A DNA stretch of 64,000 bases. It comes from DATFFO01 sp963772815 (GTDB taxonomy: Bacteria; Actinomycetota; Acidimicrobiia; Spongiisociales; ZC4RG35). Shown here one piece after another: positions 44,524 through 53,270 of this stretch (position 1 is the stretch's first letter; every line of letters begins with the position of its first letter). The stretch is taken from assembly GCA_963772815.1 (NCBI GenBank), contig CAVYYV010000003.1, positions 310,001-374,000 on the forward strand. The letters are read 5' to 3'. Made by a program: the position numbers and the translations under genes. The notes beneath the pieces were generated by a model that made no database searches, was not told the origin of the DNA, and worked only from the letters and a program-made list of their open reading frames with translations.

Positions 44524-45183
44524 ATGTACATCGTGATTGCAGGAGCCGGGCGGGTCGGCGGTCGGCTCGCCACCGATCTCGCCGAGGCAGGCAACGACGT
44601 AGTCGTGATCGACAATCGACCCAACGCGCTGGATGCCCTGGGCCGCGACTTCAACGGAATCTCCATCGCCGGCGAGGCATACGACGTCGACATCCTCAGG
44701 GAAGCCCAGCTGGGTCGAGCCGATGTCTTCTGCGCCATGACCGATGACGACAACACCAACCTGATGGCGGTGGAGGTGGCCAAGGCCGTATACAACGTGC
44801 CCCGAGTGGTGGCCCGGCTGCACGACCCCGCTCGGGAAGAGTCCTACAGGGCTCTGGGAATCCCTCACATCTCCACCACGAACCTGATCGCCTCGGTCGC
44901 CTACGAGTCCATCGTCTCAGAGGAGTTCTCGGTTCACGTCACTTTCAGCGGGGGCGAGGTCGAGGTAATCGAGTTCAACCTCTCCAAACGGGTTCAGGGG
45001 ATGACGGTTTCCGACCTGCAAGTGGACGGCGAATTGCGGGTTGCGGCCATCCGCAGAGGCGATCGCACCATCGTCCCGAGCGAATCGGAATCTCTTCAAG
45101 CGGGCGATCTGGTGGTGGCCGCCGCCCACCACGGCGTAAGGCGGCAGATCGAGCCTTTCATCGAGAATGGGAGCGTGGCGTGA
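44524..45183 (+). CDS. trkA: Trk system NAD-binding regulatory protein, first copy
   Basis: The 219-residue protein has an N-terminal RCK-N Rossmann domain (MYIVIAGAGRVGGRLATDLA, DNTNLMAVEVAKAVY) and a C-terminal RCK-C domain (VVAAAHHGVRRQIEPF). It sits on the cytosolic face of TrkH and gates K+ uptake in response to nucleotides. It overlaps the second trkA copy by 4 nt. Such two-copy layouts (CeoB/CeoC) are typical of Actinobacteria. Confidence 0.9.
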   Translation: MYIVIAGAGRVGGRLATDLAEAGNDVVVIDNRPNALDALGRDFNGISIAGEAYDVDILREAQLGRADVFCAMTDDDNTNLMAVEVAKAVYNVPRVVARLHDPAREESYRALGIPHISTTNLIASVAYESIVSEEFSVHVTFSGGEVEVIEFNLSKRVQGMTVSDLQVDGELRVAAIRRGDRTIVPSESESLQAGDLVVAAAHHGVRRQIEPFIENGSVA

Positions 45184-45839
45184 AGGTCGTCATCGTGGGA
45201 GGGGGCAAGGTCGGAGGCCACCTGACCCGAGTCCTGACCCGGGACCGCATCCCCGTGGTAGTGATCGAAGCCAACCCGGATCATGCCCGGGCGTTGGCGG
45301 AGGAGTCCAGAGCCCTGGTCCTGGAGGGAGACGGCACCGATGTCCGTATTCAGGCGGAAGCGGACGTAGAACACGCCAACTACCTGGTAGCCGTCACCGG
45401 CAACGACCAGGTCAACCTGGTGGCCTGCCAGCTGGCACGAACTGCCTTCGGATGCCAAAGAGTCCTGGCCCGGGTGAACGACCCCCGCAATGATCGCACC
45501 TTCGAGGCGCTCGGAGTGCCGTGGGTTTCGGTCACCGACCTGCTGGTCCAGGTCCTCGGACAGCACCTCGACGTTTCCGACCTGACCAGAGTCGCCACAC
45601 TCGGGAAGGGTGAAGCGGGGCTGATCGAGATCGAGGTCCCGGCCGGGCGCACTCCGGCGGAAATAGCGACCTTGGCACTCCCCGATTCCACGGTCCTGGC
45701 GGCTATTCGACGCGAGGAAACCATCATCATTCCCGACGGCTCGGCCCAAATTGGGCCGGGTGACCGGATCATGGTGGTCACCTTCGCCAGCAACGAAGAA
45801 GAGGTTCGGCGGGTCATTCGAGGGGAGGCCGAAGCGTGA
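45180..45839 (+). CDS. trkA: Trk system NAD-binding regulatory protein, second copy
   Basis: The 219-residue second RCK subunit has MKVVIVGGGKVGGHLTRVL, EGDGTDVRIQAEADVE, and a C-terminal RCK-C domain (GDRIMVVTFASNEEE). It pairs with the first TrkA in a hetero-octameric ring. Its TGA overlaps the GTG of the following 48-residue membrane peptide, which in turn couples to trkH. Confidence 0.9.
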   Translation: MKVVIVGGGKVGGHLTRVLTRDRIPVVVIEANPDHARALAEESRALVLEGDGTDVRIQAEADVEHANYLVAVTGNDQVNLVACQLARTAFGCQRVLARVNDPRNDRTFEALGVPWVSVTDLLVQVLGQHLDVSDLTRVATLGKGEAGLIEIEVPAGRTPAEIATLALPDSTVLAAIRREETIIIPDGSAQIGPGDRIMVVTFASNEEEVRRVIRGEAEA

Positions 45840-45982
45840 GCTATTTGCCCGGCCCCGGCCAGAACTCGCCCAGGGCTGACCTGCTGGGAGGGATCATCCA
45901 CCTACTGGCCGAGATGGGTGCTCTGGCGGCGCTCATTGCCATATTGGCCTTGACCACCTGGTTCCTACTTCTGGTGTACTGA
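45836..45982 (+). CDS. 48-residue single-span membrane peptide inside the Trk operon
   Basis: This small gene is easily missed. GTG at 45836 lies in the trkA2 stop (GTGA) and its own TGA overlaps the trkH ATG (TGATG). The product, VSYLPGPGQNSPRADLLG followed by helix HLLAEMGALAALIAILALT, then TWFLLLVY, has one membrane span. Translational coupling on both sides suggests it is really made and acts as a small TrkH partner, comparable in placement to KdpF in Kdp. AGGGGAGG lies 7 nt before the start. Confidence 0.7.
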   Translation: MSYLPGPGQNSPRADLLGGIIHLLAEMGALAALIAILALTTWFLLLVY

Positions 45983-47478
45983 TGCTGCTTCGGCCGCACC
46001 GCCAGGACGCCGAGCTCATCGCCTATTACCTGGGGCGGATCTCCTGGGTCGTGGCCGGCACCGGCCTGATTCCGGCGGTGGTGGCGTTGATCGAGCGGGA
46101 GTGGCGACCCCTCGGTTGGTTCCTCACCATGAGCGGTGTGGCGGCCCTTCTCGGCGCCCTGACCGACCGCTTCCGTCCCGAGCCCGGGCGCGCACTCCGC
46201 TGGGGCGATGGGATGGTCATCGTTGCCCTCACCTGGCTCTTGGTCCCCGTCCTGGGCGCCATCCCCCTCGCTCTCAGTGGTCACTTCGGCAACCTGGTTC
46301 ACCCGGTCTTCGAATCGATGAGCGGATTCACCGCCACAGGGCTGTCGGTGATGTCGGACGTCGACCACATGCCCGCCTCTCTCACTGTGTGGAGACAGAC
46401 CACACAGTTCCTGGGCGGACAGGGCATCGTCCTGGCCGCACTCACCGTCTTTGCCGGTGGCGGGATCCTGGCCCTCTATCACGGTGAGGCCAGGGACGAG
46501 CGCATCTTCCCCTCGGTCCGCTCTACAGCTCGATTCATCTGGCTGGTCTCGATCTGGCATGGCGTGCTCGGGATCACGGCCCTGTGGCTGATCGGGGTCT
46601 TCCAGCTCGGATATGAGCCCGGACGGGCCCTCCTCCACGGCTACTCCGTGTTCAGCGCCGCCTTCGATACCGGAGGGTTCTCTCCCATGTCCACGTCGGT
46701 GGGCTATTACCGGTCGATCCCGTACGAGATCGTGACCATGTGGCTGATGCTGGCCGGAACCCTCTCCTTTGGGGTCCACTACGCATTGTGGCGGGGCCCA
46801 CGGAACATTCTCAAGAACCTGGAAACAAAGACGATGGCCGCATCGGTCCTCATCACCAGCACCTTGGCAGTGATGGGGCTGATCCTGTCGGGCACATATC
46901 ACGACGTCGGCTCCCTGGTCCGGCGCGGGCTGTTCCACGTGCTCTCGGCTCACACCTCGACCGGATTCTCGACCGTTCCGGGTCCCGACCTGGCCAAATG
47001 GGGCGGGCTCGCCTTCGCCGCCGTCACCACCGCCATGGCGCTGGGCGGGATGGCCTCGTCCACTTCGGGGGGAGTGAAGGCTCTCCGCGTAGGCCTCACC
47101 CTGAAAACGCTCCGGAATATGATCCGTGAGACCCTCCTCCCCGAGCACTCAGTCGTGAGGCGCAGCTACTTCCAGAACGGCAATCGGCACCTCACGCCCA
47201 CGTTGTCTCAGTCCGTCATGGCGGTGACGCTGCTGTTCGTAGCCCTGTACCTGTTCGGGGCCCTGGTGGGGATCTTCTACGGCTATCCGCTTCAGGACGC
47301 CCTGTTCGAATCGGTGTCGGCGGCAGGGACCGTTGGTCTCTCCGTCGGGATCAGCGGAGCCGGCATGCCGACCGGCCTGGAGATCACCTACATCCTCCTC
47401 ATGTGGGCCGGCCGGTTGGAGTTCATCGCCATTTTCTCGCTGTTCGGCTTCTTCTTCTCAGCGGTGGCGGGCGAGTGA
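45982..47478 (+). CDS. trkH: TrkH/KtrB-type potassium uptake membrane protein
   Basis: This 498-residue protein has four M1-P-M2 repeats with selectivity segments SGFTATGLS, SAAFDTGGFS, SAHTSTGFST and SAAGTVGLS. It moves K+ across the inner membrane. Start ATG is at 45982 inside the upstream stop. Its stop overlaps the start of the downstream secreted protein by 4 nt, making a five-gene coupled operon. Confidence 0.93.
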   Translation: MLLRPHRQDAELIAYYLGRISWVVAGTGLIPAVVALIEREWRPLGWFLTMSGVAALLGALTDRFRPEPGRALRWGDGMVIVALTWLLVPVLGAIPLALSGHFGNLVHPVFESMSGFTATGLSVMSDVDHMPASLTVWRQTTQFLGGQGIVLAALTVFAGGGILALYHGEARDERIFPSVRSTARFIWLVSIWHGVLGITALWLIGVFQLGYEPGRALLHGYSVFSAAFDTGGFSPMSTSVGYYRSIPYEIVTMWLMLAGTLSFGVHYALWRGPRNILKNLETKTMAASVLITSTLAVMGLILSGTYHDVGSLVRRGLFHVLSAHTSTGFSTVPGPDLAKWGGLAFAAVTTAMALGGMASSTSGGVKALRVGLTLKTLRNMIRETLLPEHSVVRRSYFQNGNRHLTPTLSQSVMAVTLLFVALYLFGALVGIFYGYPLQDALFESVSAAGTVGLSVGISGAGMPTGLEITYILLMWAGRLEFIAIFSLFGFFFSAVAGE

Positions 47479-48062
47479 AACGGGCCGCGAGTCTCGCCGT
47501 CATCGCCTTCGTGGCAGTCCTGGCACTGGGCGGGCTCCCCGCCTGGGCCCAGCAGACGACTCCCACCACCGCGCTCGGTGTCCCACAGCTCGGCGTGAGC
47601 GACCTCCTCTCCGATCTGGACTCCTGGGACGGCCGCCACATATCGATCAGCGGCGAATTGGTTGGGGACTACTCCTATAGATCGGACGGCGTCTGGGTGC
47701 AGATCAACGACGACCCCTACGTACGCTCCCCGATCGGGGCGGGCGGGAAGCCGGTCGGAGCCAATATCGGAATCGGGGCCCGCGTTCCTCGAGACCTGTT
47801 CGACCATGGTGTGGTGGGACCACCCGGCCGAGAGGGCCGGTTTGGTCCCGTGGTCCAGGCAGTGGGTGTCTTCCATCACAACGACCCCGCCCTGAGCGGC
47901 GAGACCTATCTACAAGTCGAGGAGATCACGACCCTCGAACCGGCCGAGAGTTACCCCGAGCCCGGCGCGGATGTGTGGACCCTGGTCGGCGTGGTTCTGA
48001 TCGGGGCTGCGGCCATCGTGGCCATCCGAACCCGTCGCAGGAGGCATGCTGAGCTGGCATAG
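47475..48062 (+). CDS. Secreted/anchored OB-fold-like protein at the end of the Trk operon
   Basis: The 195-residue protein has an N-terminal signal peptide (KRAASLAVIAFVAVLALGG, cleavage after AWA). A beta-rich domain includes LLSDLDSWDGRHISISGELV (an OB-fold pattern) and LYLQ-type strands. A C-terminal membrane helix (VWTLVGVVLIGAAAIVAI) ends in RTRRRR. The GTG overlaps the trkH stop. It faces outward and could touch the K+ pathway or sense the envelope. No family is assigned. Confidence 0.65.
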   Translation: MKRAASLAVIAFVAVLALGGLPAWAQQTTPTTALGVPQLGVSDLLSDLDSWDGRHISISGELVGDYSYRSDGVWVQINDDPYVRSPIGAGGKPVGANIGIGARVPRDLFDHGVVGPPGREGRFGPVVQAVGVFHHNDPALSGETYLQVEEITTLEPAESYPEPGADVWTLVGVVLIGAAAIVAIRTRRRRHAELA

Positions 48063-48094
48063 TGCCCTGCCTCATGGCCCGGCGAGGCACCGGC

Positions 48095-49162
48095 TCAGAC
48101 GAACACCGCCAGGTCGTCGCGGTGGATGGCCTCGCCGCCCCCTCTATGGCCGGCCGCCGCCCGAAGCTGGTGAGCGGAAACTCGCACCAAGCCCCGTCCG
48201 ATCAATCGGCTCGACTGTCCCCGAACGTCGACGGTGTCGCCCACCCGGAACTCGCCGTCCACACCGACCACACCGACCGGAAGAAGGGAAGTGCCCGAGT
48301 GGACTAGAGCATCCTCGGCTCCCGCGTCCACGGTGACAGATCCCAGCACGGGTTGACAGAAGGCGATCCACAGCTTGCGAGCGGCTAGAGGCGCGGGTCT
48401 TGGCTCGACCCACGTACCCACCTCCGCCCCACGGGCGATCTCTGCCAGCGAGGCCCCTGCCTCGGCAACGACGGTGGGAATGCCCGACCAGGCCGCCATG
48501 CGCGCCGCCGCCACCTTCGATGCTGCACCGCCCGATCCCAGGGGGCCCGACCCTGCCAGATCGTCGAGCCTGGCATCGGTGTGATCGACCGCGTCCAAGA
48601 ACGACGCCTCCCCGTGGCGGGGGTCGGAATCGAAAAGCCCCGCCGTGTCGGTCAGCAGAATCATCAGCGATGCGCCCACAACGTGGGAGACGATGGCGGC
48701 GAGACGGTCGTTGTCCCCCAGACGCAACTCGTCGACGACGACGGTGTCGTTCTCGTTGACCACCGGAACTATTCCCTCGGTCAACATTCGATCCAGAGCC
48801 TGCCGGGCATGCAGATACTGCTCACGATTCGCCAGAACATCGCGGGTGAGCAGGATCTGGCCCGCCAGCAGGCCCTGTTCGTCCAATGCGCGGGTGTACA
48901 GGTGCATGAGCCGTCCCTGGCCGACCGCGGCGGCCACCTGCAGGCTGGGGATGTCAGACGGCCGCACGGTCAGGCCCAAGGCCGACAGACCCGAGGCCAC
49001 CGCCCCGGAGGTGACCAGGGTGGTGGGATGGCCCGCTCGCCAGACCTCGGCGACGGCGTGGGCGGTCTGCTCCACGGCGTGCTGGTCCAACACGCCTTCG
49101 GCTCCTACCAAACTGGATGAGCCGACCTTGGCCACCAACCGTCCTCGAACCGGCCGTCTCAT
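48095..49162 (-). CDS. proB: Glutamate 5-kinase
   Basis: The 355-residue protein has an amino-acid kinase domain (RLVAKVGSSSLVG, LVTSGAVASGLSALGL, NENDTVVVDELRLGDNDRLA) and a C-terminal PUA domain (FRVGDTVDVRGQSSRLIGRG). It makes glutamyl-5-phosphate for proline synthesis. It starts in the obg stop (ATGA). proA is not in the window. Confidence 0.93.
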   Translation of the reverse strand: MRRPVRGRLVAKVGSSSLVGAEGVLDQHAVEQTAHAVAEVWRAGHPTTLVTSGAVASGLSALGLTVRPSDIPSLQVAAAVGQGRLMHLYTRALDEQGLLAGQILLTRDVLANREQYLHARQALDRMLTEGIVPVVNENDTVVVDELRLGDNDRLAAIVSHVVGASLMILLTDTAGLFDSDPRHGEASFLDAVDHTDARLDDLAGSGPLGSGGAASKVAAARMAAWSGIPTVVAEAGASLAEIARGAEVGTWVEPRPAPLAARKLWIAFCQPVLGSVTVDAGAEDALVHSGTSLLPVGVVGVDGEFRVGDTVDVRGQSSRLIGRGLVRVSAHQLRAAAGHRGGGEAIHRDDLAVFV

Positions 49163-50439
49163 TCCTCTTCCTCCCCCGCCGCGCTCTTCCTTCGATCTTC
49201 CCACGGAAGAACGTACTCGAAGCTCAGATCTCCGATCCTCACCTCGTCGCCTTCCGCCGCCCCGGCTCGGGCCAGGGCACGATCCACGCCCAGCCGTGCC
49301 AGGCGCGCGGCCGCCATGTCGGCTGCCTCCGGATTGGTGAGATCGGAGAAGGCCACCGCACGCCGCGCCGCCAACCCTTCCACCCTCCACCCTTCTCCCT
49401 CTTTCTCGATCCGAAAAGGCGGCTCCACGGGACGGTGGAGGACGTAGCCGCGACGATCCGGCGCCTGGCGCTGGGCGAGGTCGACGAGATCGGCCACCGC
49501 TCGAACGAACTCCGGGACACCCGAACGGGTGATAGCGGAGACGAGGATCGACCCGGGGATGGATTCAGATGCCGCACCCGCCTCCGGCAGGTCGGCCTTG
49601 CCCACGACGACCATTCGTGGCCTTTCGGCCAGCTCGACCGAGTAGCCACGCAATTCGTCGACGAGAATCTCGAGCTGACGCCCTGGTTCCTCCATCTGCA
49701 ATGGGGAGGGATCCACCAGGACCACTATGGCCCGCGCTCGTTCGACATGCCTGAGGAACTCGTGACCGAGGCCCCGGCCCTCGGCCGCTCCTTCGATGAG
49801 GCCGGGAATGTCGGCCAGCACGAACTCCCGGCCATCCGCCTCAACGACGCCGAGGTTGGGCTCGAGAGTGGTGAAGGGATAGTCGCCGATCTTGGGCTTT
49901 GCCGCCGAGACGACCGATATCAGAGTGGACTTACCCGCATTCGGAAATCCGATCAAAGCCGCATCGGCCAGCAGCTTGAGCTCGAAGATGAAGCTCGCCT
50001 CCCGCCCGTATTCGCCTTGCTCTGCCACCGAGGGCGCCCGGTTGGAGGGTGAGACGAAGGCGGCATTGCCCCGCCCACCGCGACCGCCCTCGATCAGGGT
50101 GACCGACTGGCCTTCGGCCACCAGATCGGCCACCAGGCGACCGTCGTCGTCGTAGATGCAGGTCCCGGGCGGGACCGCCAGCACCAGATCACTTCCGGAG
50201 CGGCCGTGCTGGACGTCACCCTGTCCGTGAGTGCCGTTCCCGGCGTGGTGATGAGGGTTGCGCTGATATCGCAGCAGCGTGCTTACACCCGGGTCTACGG
50301 AGGCGATGACATCGCCCCCGTTTCCCCCGTTGCCGCCGTTGGGCCGACCCTTGGGCAGGCCCCGGCGCCTCACGAATGACGCCACTCCGGCGCCCCCGTT
50401 GCCACCCCTCAGGTGGACGCGAACCCGGTCGACGAACAT
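49159..50439 (-). CDS. obg: Obg/CgtA GTPase
   Basis: This 426-residue protein has the Gly-rich Obg fold (HLRGGNGGAGVASFVRRRG, GGNGGNGGDVI), G1 GFPNAGKSTL, ADIPGLIEGAAEGRGLG (G3) and VGKADLPEAG (G4), and a C-terminal OCT-like domain. It takes part in 50S assembly and stress response. obg-proB order with rplU-rpmA upstream is the common actinobacterial block. Confidence 0.93.
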   Translation of the reverse strand: MFVDRVRVHLRGGNGGAGVASFVRRRGLPKGRPNGGNGGNGGDVIASVDPGVSTLLRYQRNPHHHAGNGTHGQGDVQHGRSGSDLVLAVPPGTCIYDDDGRLVADLVAEGQSVTLIEGGRGGRGNAAFVSPSNRAPSVAEQGEYGREASFIFELKLLADAALIGFPNAGKSTLISVVSAAKPKIGDYPFTTLEPNLGVVEADGREFVLADIPGLIEGAAEGRGLGHEFLRHVERARAIVVLVDPSPLQMEEPGRQLEILVDELRGYSVELAERPRMVVVGKADLPEAGAASESIPGSILVSAITRSGVPEFVRAVADLVDLAQRQAPDRRGYVLHRPVEPPFRIEKEGEGWRVEGLAARRAVAFSDLTNPEAADMAAARLARLGVDRALARAGAAEGDEVRIGDLSFEYVLPWEDRRKSAAGEEEE

Positions 50440-50469
50440 TGGGTGGGCCCAACCCTCGGAGGGGCCGGA

Positions 50470-50722
50470 CTACTCGACGATAACGTCTACGAGGCGGCGG
50501 CGGTTGCGCTGACCGTAGCGGACCAGGCCGGCAGAGAGGGCGTAGAGCGTGTCGTCACTCCCCCGGCCCACGTTCTTGCCGGGATGGATGCGCGTGCCGC
50601 GCTGACGGACGATGATGGCCCCCGCGTTGACGGGCTGGCCGTCGAATACCTTGGGCCCGAGGCGCTGTGCTGCCGAATCGCGACCCGTTCTTACTGGAGC
50701 CGCCTGCTTTGGTCTTGGACAT
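50470..50722 (-). CDS. rpmA: Ribosomal protein L27 with one-base frameshift in this sequence
   Basis: Translation from ATG 50722 (AGGAGGAG upstream) reads MSKTKAGGSSKNG, then falls out of frame. The rest of L27, RDSAAQRLGPKVFDGQPVNA and RQRGTRIHPGKNVGRGSD, is in the next frame. Ignoring the A at 50683 joins them as KNGRDSAAQ, the standard sequence. L27 is needed at the peptidyl transferase centre, so this insert is most likely an error in the assembly. The C-terminus (RNRRRLVDVIVE) is unusually charged. Confidence 0.85.
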
Positions 50723-50726
50723 CGTT

Positions 50727-51272
50727 TCACTCCTCCTCTGAGGAGGCGGCCTCCTTGTCGGCTGCCTTCTTGGTGCGGGACGTCTTGCTTCCACCGGATT
50801 CGGCCGAAGCCTTCTTGTTTGAAGAGCTCTTGGACGACGAGGCCTTGGAGGACGCGGCCTTGGATGCCTTCGGCGCGGGCTCGGCCGTCTCGGCTGCGGC
50901 TTCGTCGGCGGTCGCCTCGTCCGCCGTCTTGGCGGCCGAGCTCTTGCGGGTCGTCTTCTTCTTCTTCAGGTCGATGCCGGTGATCTCCAGCTGGGTGTAG
51001 GTCTGGCGATGACCCATCTGGCGCCGGTAGCCGGTCTTGTTCTTGTACTTGAAGATGTCGATCTTGTCGCCCTTGACCTCACCGAGGATCCGGGCGGTGA
51101 CGCTGGCATTGGCGAGAGCGTCTGGTGTCGCCACCGTGGTGCCGTCGTCGTCCACGACCAGAATAGGCCGGAACTCGACCTGGTCGGTGGCGCCTTTGAT
51201 GCGCTCGACCTCGATCACGTCACCGGAGCGCACCTTGGCCTGCTTGCCGCCCGCGCGAATGATGGCGTACAT
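50727..51272 (-). CDS. rplU: Ribosomal protein L21 with long lysine/alanine/serine-rich tail
   Basis: The first about 103 residues are canonical L21 (MYAIIRAGGKQAKVRSGD, KYKNKTGYRRQMGHRQTYTQ). A tail of about 80 residues rich in K, A, S and E follows (KKKKTTRKSSAAKTADEAT onward). The tail is likely disordered and could contact rRNA or neighbours. It lies 4 bp before rpmA on the same transcript; a Shine-Dalgarno for rpmA falls in its own stop region. Confidence 0.93.
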   Translation of the reverse strand: MYAIIRAGGKQAKVRSGDVIEVERIKGATDQVEFRPILVVDDDGTTVATPDALANASVTARILGEVKGDKIDIFKYKNKTGYRRQMGHRQTYTQLEITGIDLKKKKTTRKSSAAKTADEATADEAAAETAEPAPKASKAASSKASSSKSSSNKKASAESGGSKTSRTKKAADKEAASSEEE

Positions 51273-51359
51273 GAAAAAAGTCCTCGTGGAAGGGGGAAAT
51301 CGGGTCTTAGATTAACAGGCGGCCCCGGCCAGCGACAAAGTGCCCGCCCGCCTCGTGTA

Positions 51360-52934
51360 TCAATCGGCGTCGATCGAAGTCACGATCGGGATGCCGTTAC
51401 GGACCGCCTCCTCGTGGAGCAGCACTCCGCGTCCCTCACAATGGGGACAGGGCTCCGAGAAGTGCTCCAGCAGGCCCGCCGAAACGTTCTTGCGTGTCAT
51501 CTCCACCAGCCCCAGATGTGAGACGTCGAAGACCTGAGTACGCGTCTTGTCCTTGGCCAGGGTTTCACGGAGCCTGCGAAGAACGGCCTGTTGGTTCTTC
51601 TCCTTCTCCATGTCGATGAAGTCGATGACGATGATCCCGCCTATGTCGCGGAGACGAAGCTGACGCCCGATCTCCTCTGCCGCCTCCAGATTGTTCTGGA
51701 GAACGGTCTCCTCCAGGGAAGAAGTCCCGACGAACTTGCCCGTGTTGACGTCGATGACCGTGAGGGCTTCGGTCCGATCGATGACCAGGTGCCCCCCAGA
51801 AGGCAGATAGACACGTCGCTCCAGGGCCTTGCGGAGCTGATCGTCGACGTGATACCTCTCGAACAGCCCCAGGTCAGAGTCCTCGTAGAGCTGCACCTTG
51901 GAGACCAGGTCCGGAGCAGTGGACCCCAGGTACTCGACGACACCGTCGTAGGCCTGGCGATCCTCGATGAGCAGGCGGCGAAAGTCCGGGGTGAAATGCT
52001 CCCGGATAACCCTGATCAACAGGTCCGGCTCCTGATACACGAGTCGGGGTGCCCCGCCACCCGAGGCCTTCTCGCTGATCTCCTCCCACGTGCTCACCAA
52101 GCGGGAGATGTCTGCTGCGATGTCCTCGGCATTGGCATGGAGCGCGGCGGTGCGAACTATGACTCCGAAACCCTCCGGCTTCACCCGGGCAATGATCTCA
52201 CGAAGCCTGTTGCGCTCGTCCTCGGGCAGCCGGCGGCTGATCCCATGGGCGTCCGAGTCCGGGACCAGGACCAGATATCTGCCCGGCAAGGAGGGCTGGC
52301 CGGTCAGTCGGGCGCCCTTGGCTCCCATCGGGTCCTTGACTACCTGTACGAGAACGTCGTCACCCTCCGACAGGCTCTCCTCGATGCGAGGCGGTCCGTT
52401 GCGATACTTCTTTCGGTCGTAGGAGACGTCGGCCGCGTATAGAACACCGTTCTTGGCAGCTCCGAAGTCCAGGAACGAGGCCTCCATGCCGGGCAGGACG
52501 TTGCGGGTCTTGCCCAGGTAGATGTTGCCCACCATCGAACGACGATCGGGGCGGGCCACGTAATGCTCGACCAGGACCGGGCCTTCGAGGATGACGATCT
52601 GGGTCTGGTCCCCGTTCGAGCGCACCAGCATCTGGCGCCGACCAACGTCGGTGGGGATGATGATCTCTTGTTCGAGAGGGGGACGACCATTCGACTTCGG
52701 CTTGTTCCGGTCGTGATTGCCCGACGATCGCTGCTTCGAGGTCCGCTTTCGCTCGGTCTTCTGCTCGGACCGCTTGCGCGAGGTCTTCTGGCGACCCCCG
52801 GAGCCGGGCTCCTCTACCCTGCGAACCTCGACCTTCTGGCCACCGATCCGGAAGGTCTTGCGCTCTTCGAGGGTGTCCCCATCCGAGGTTGCCTTTTTGA
52901 GCACCGTGGGCGTGCGTCGACGGAACAATGACAT
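51360..52934 (-). CDS. rng: Ribonuclease E/G family endoribonuclease
   Basis: This 524-residue protein has a basic, disordered N-terminus (KTSRKRSEQKTERKRTSKQ), an S1 RNA-binding section (GNIYLGKTRNVLPGMEASFL), and the catalytic DNase I-like section with the metal Asp pair (VIDVNTGKF, IVIDFIDMEKEKN). A zinc-link CPHCEGRG follows. It processes rRNA and turns over mRNA. It precedes rplU by 87 bp. The leader upstream is long and structured. Confidence 0.92.
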   Translation of the reverse strand: MSLFRRRTPTVLKKATSDGDTLEERKTFRIGGQKVEVRRVEEPGSGGRQKTSRKRSEQKTERKRTSKQRSSGNHDRNKPKSNGRPPLEQEIIIPTDVGRRQMLVRSNGDQTQIVILEGPVLVEHYVARPDRRSMVGNIYLGKTRNVLPGMEASFLDFGAAKNGVLYAADVSYDRKKYRNGPPRIEESLSEGDDVLVQVVKDPMGAKGARLTGQPSLPGRYLVLVPDSDAHGISRRLPEDERNRLREIIARVKPEGFGVIVRTAALHANAEDIAADISRLVSTWEEISEKASGGGAPRLVYQEPDLLIRVIREHFTPDFRRLLIEDRQAYDGVVEYLGSTAPDLVSKVQLYEDSDLGLFERYHVDDQLRKALERRVYLPSGGHLVIDRTEALTVIDVNTGKFVGTSSLEETVLQNNLEAAEEIGRQLRLRDIGGIIVIDFIDMEKEKNQQAVLRRLRETLAKDKTRTQVFDVSHLGLVEMTRKNVSAGLLEHFSEPCPHCEGRGVLLHEEAVRNGIPIVTSIDAD

Positions 52935-53270
52935 GTGTAACCACTCCTGGGTAAATGACGTGTAGAGCGGGCGCCGGACCTGGCGTACGGGCCGCTCGAT
53001 GCTGGTGTGTCGCTATTTGGGCGACGGGCCACCGTGTGGAGTCGGATGGACGGTGACAATCCTTCGGGCACTGAAGACCCGAAGTGATGATGAGAGCCGG
53101 TCCCGGCATGCGGGAGCCGGCGAGTGAATGATCGTGCCAAAAGCAGGGCTGTCACCGTCAACTCCGAGAGAGAACCGCACAAGTGCGGCGATAGTTGAAC
53201 ACTAGCAGTGTCGGCCGCCGATTCGATCATCTCGGGCGCCCCGAACCGACGCGCCCCGGCCAATGTCACC
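52935..53270 (-). promoter_or_regulatory. Structured 5' leader of rng
   Basis: The 336 bp between tdk and rng lack a supported gene. On the minus strand several stems can be read: GCCGGTCCCG/CGGGAGCCGGC (53096-53121, one bulge), CTTCGGG/CCCGAAG (53062-53084, perfect 7 bp) and GTCGC/GCGAC. RNase E messages in other bacteria carry 5' stems cut by the enzyme for autoregulation, so a similar feedback leader is possible. Confidence 0.45.
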
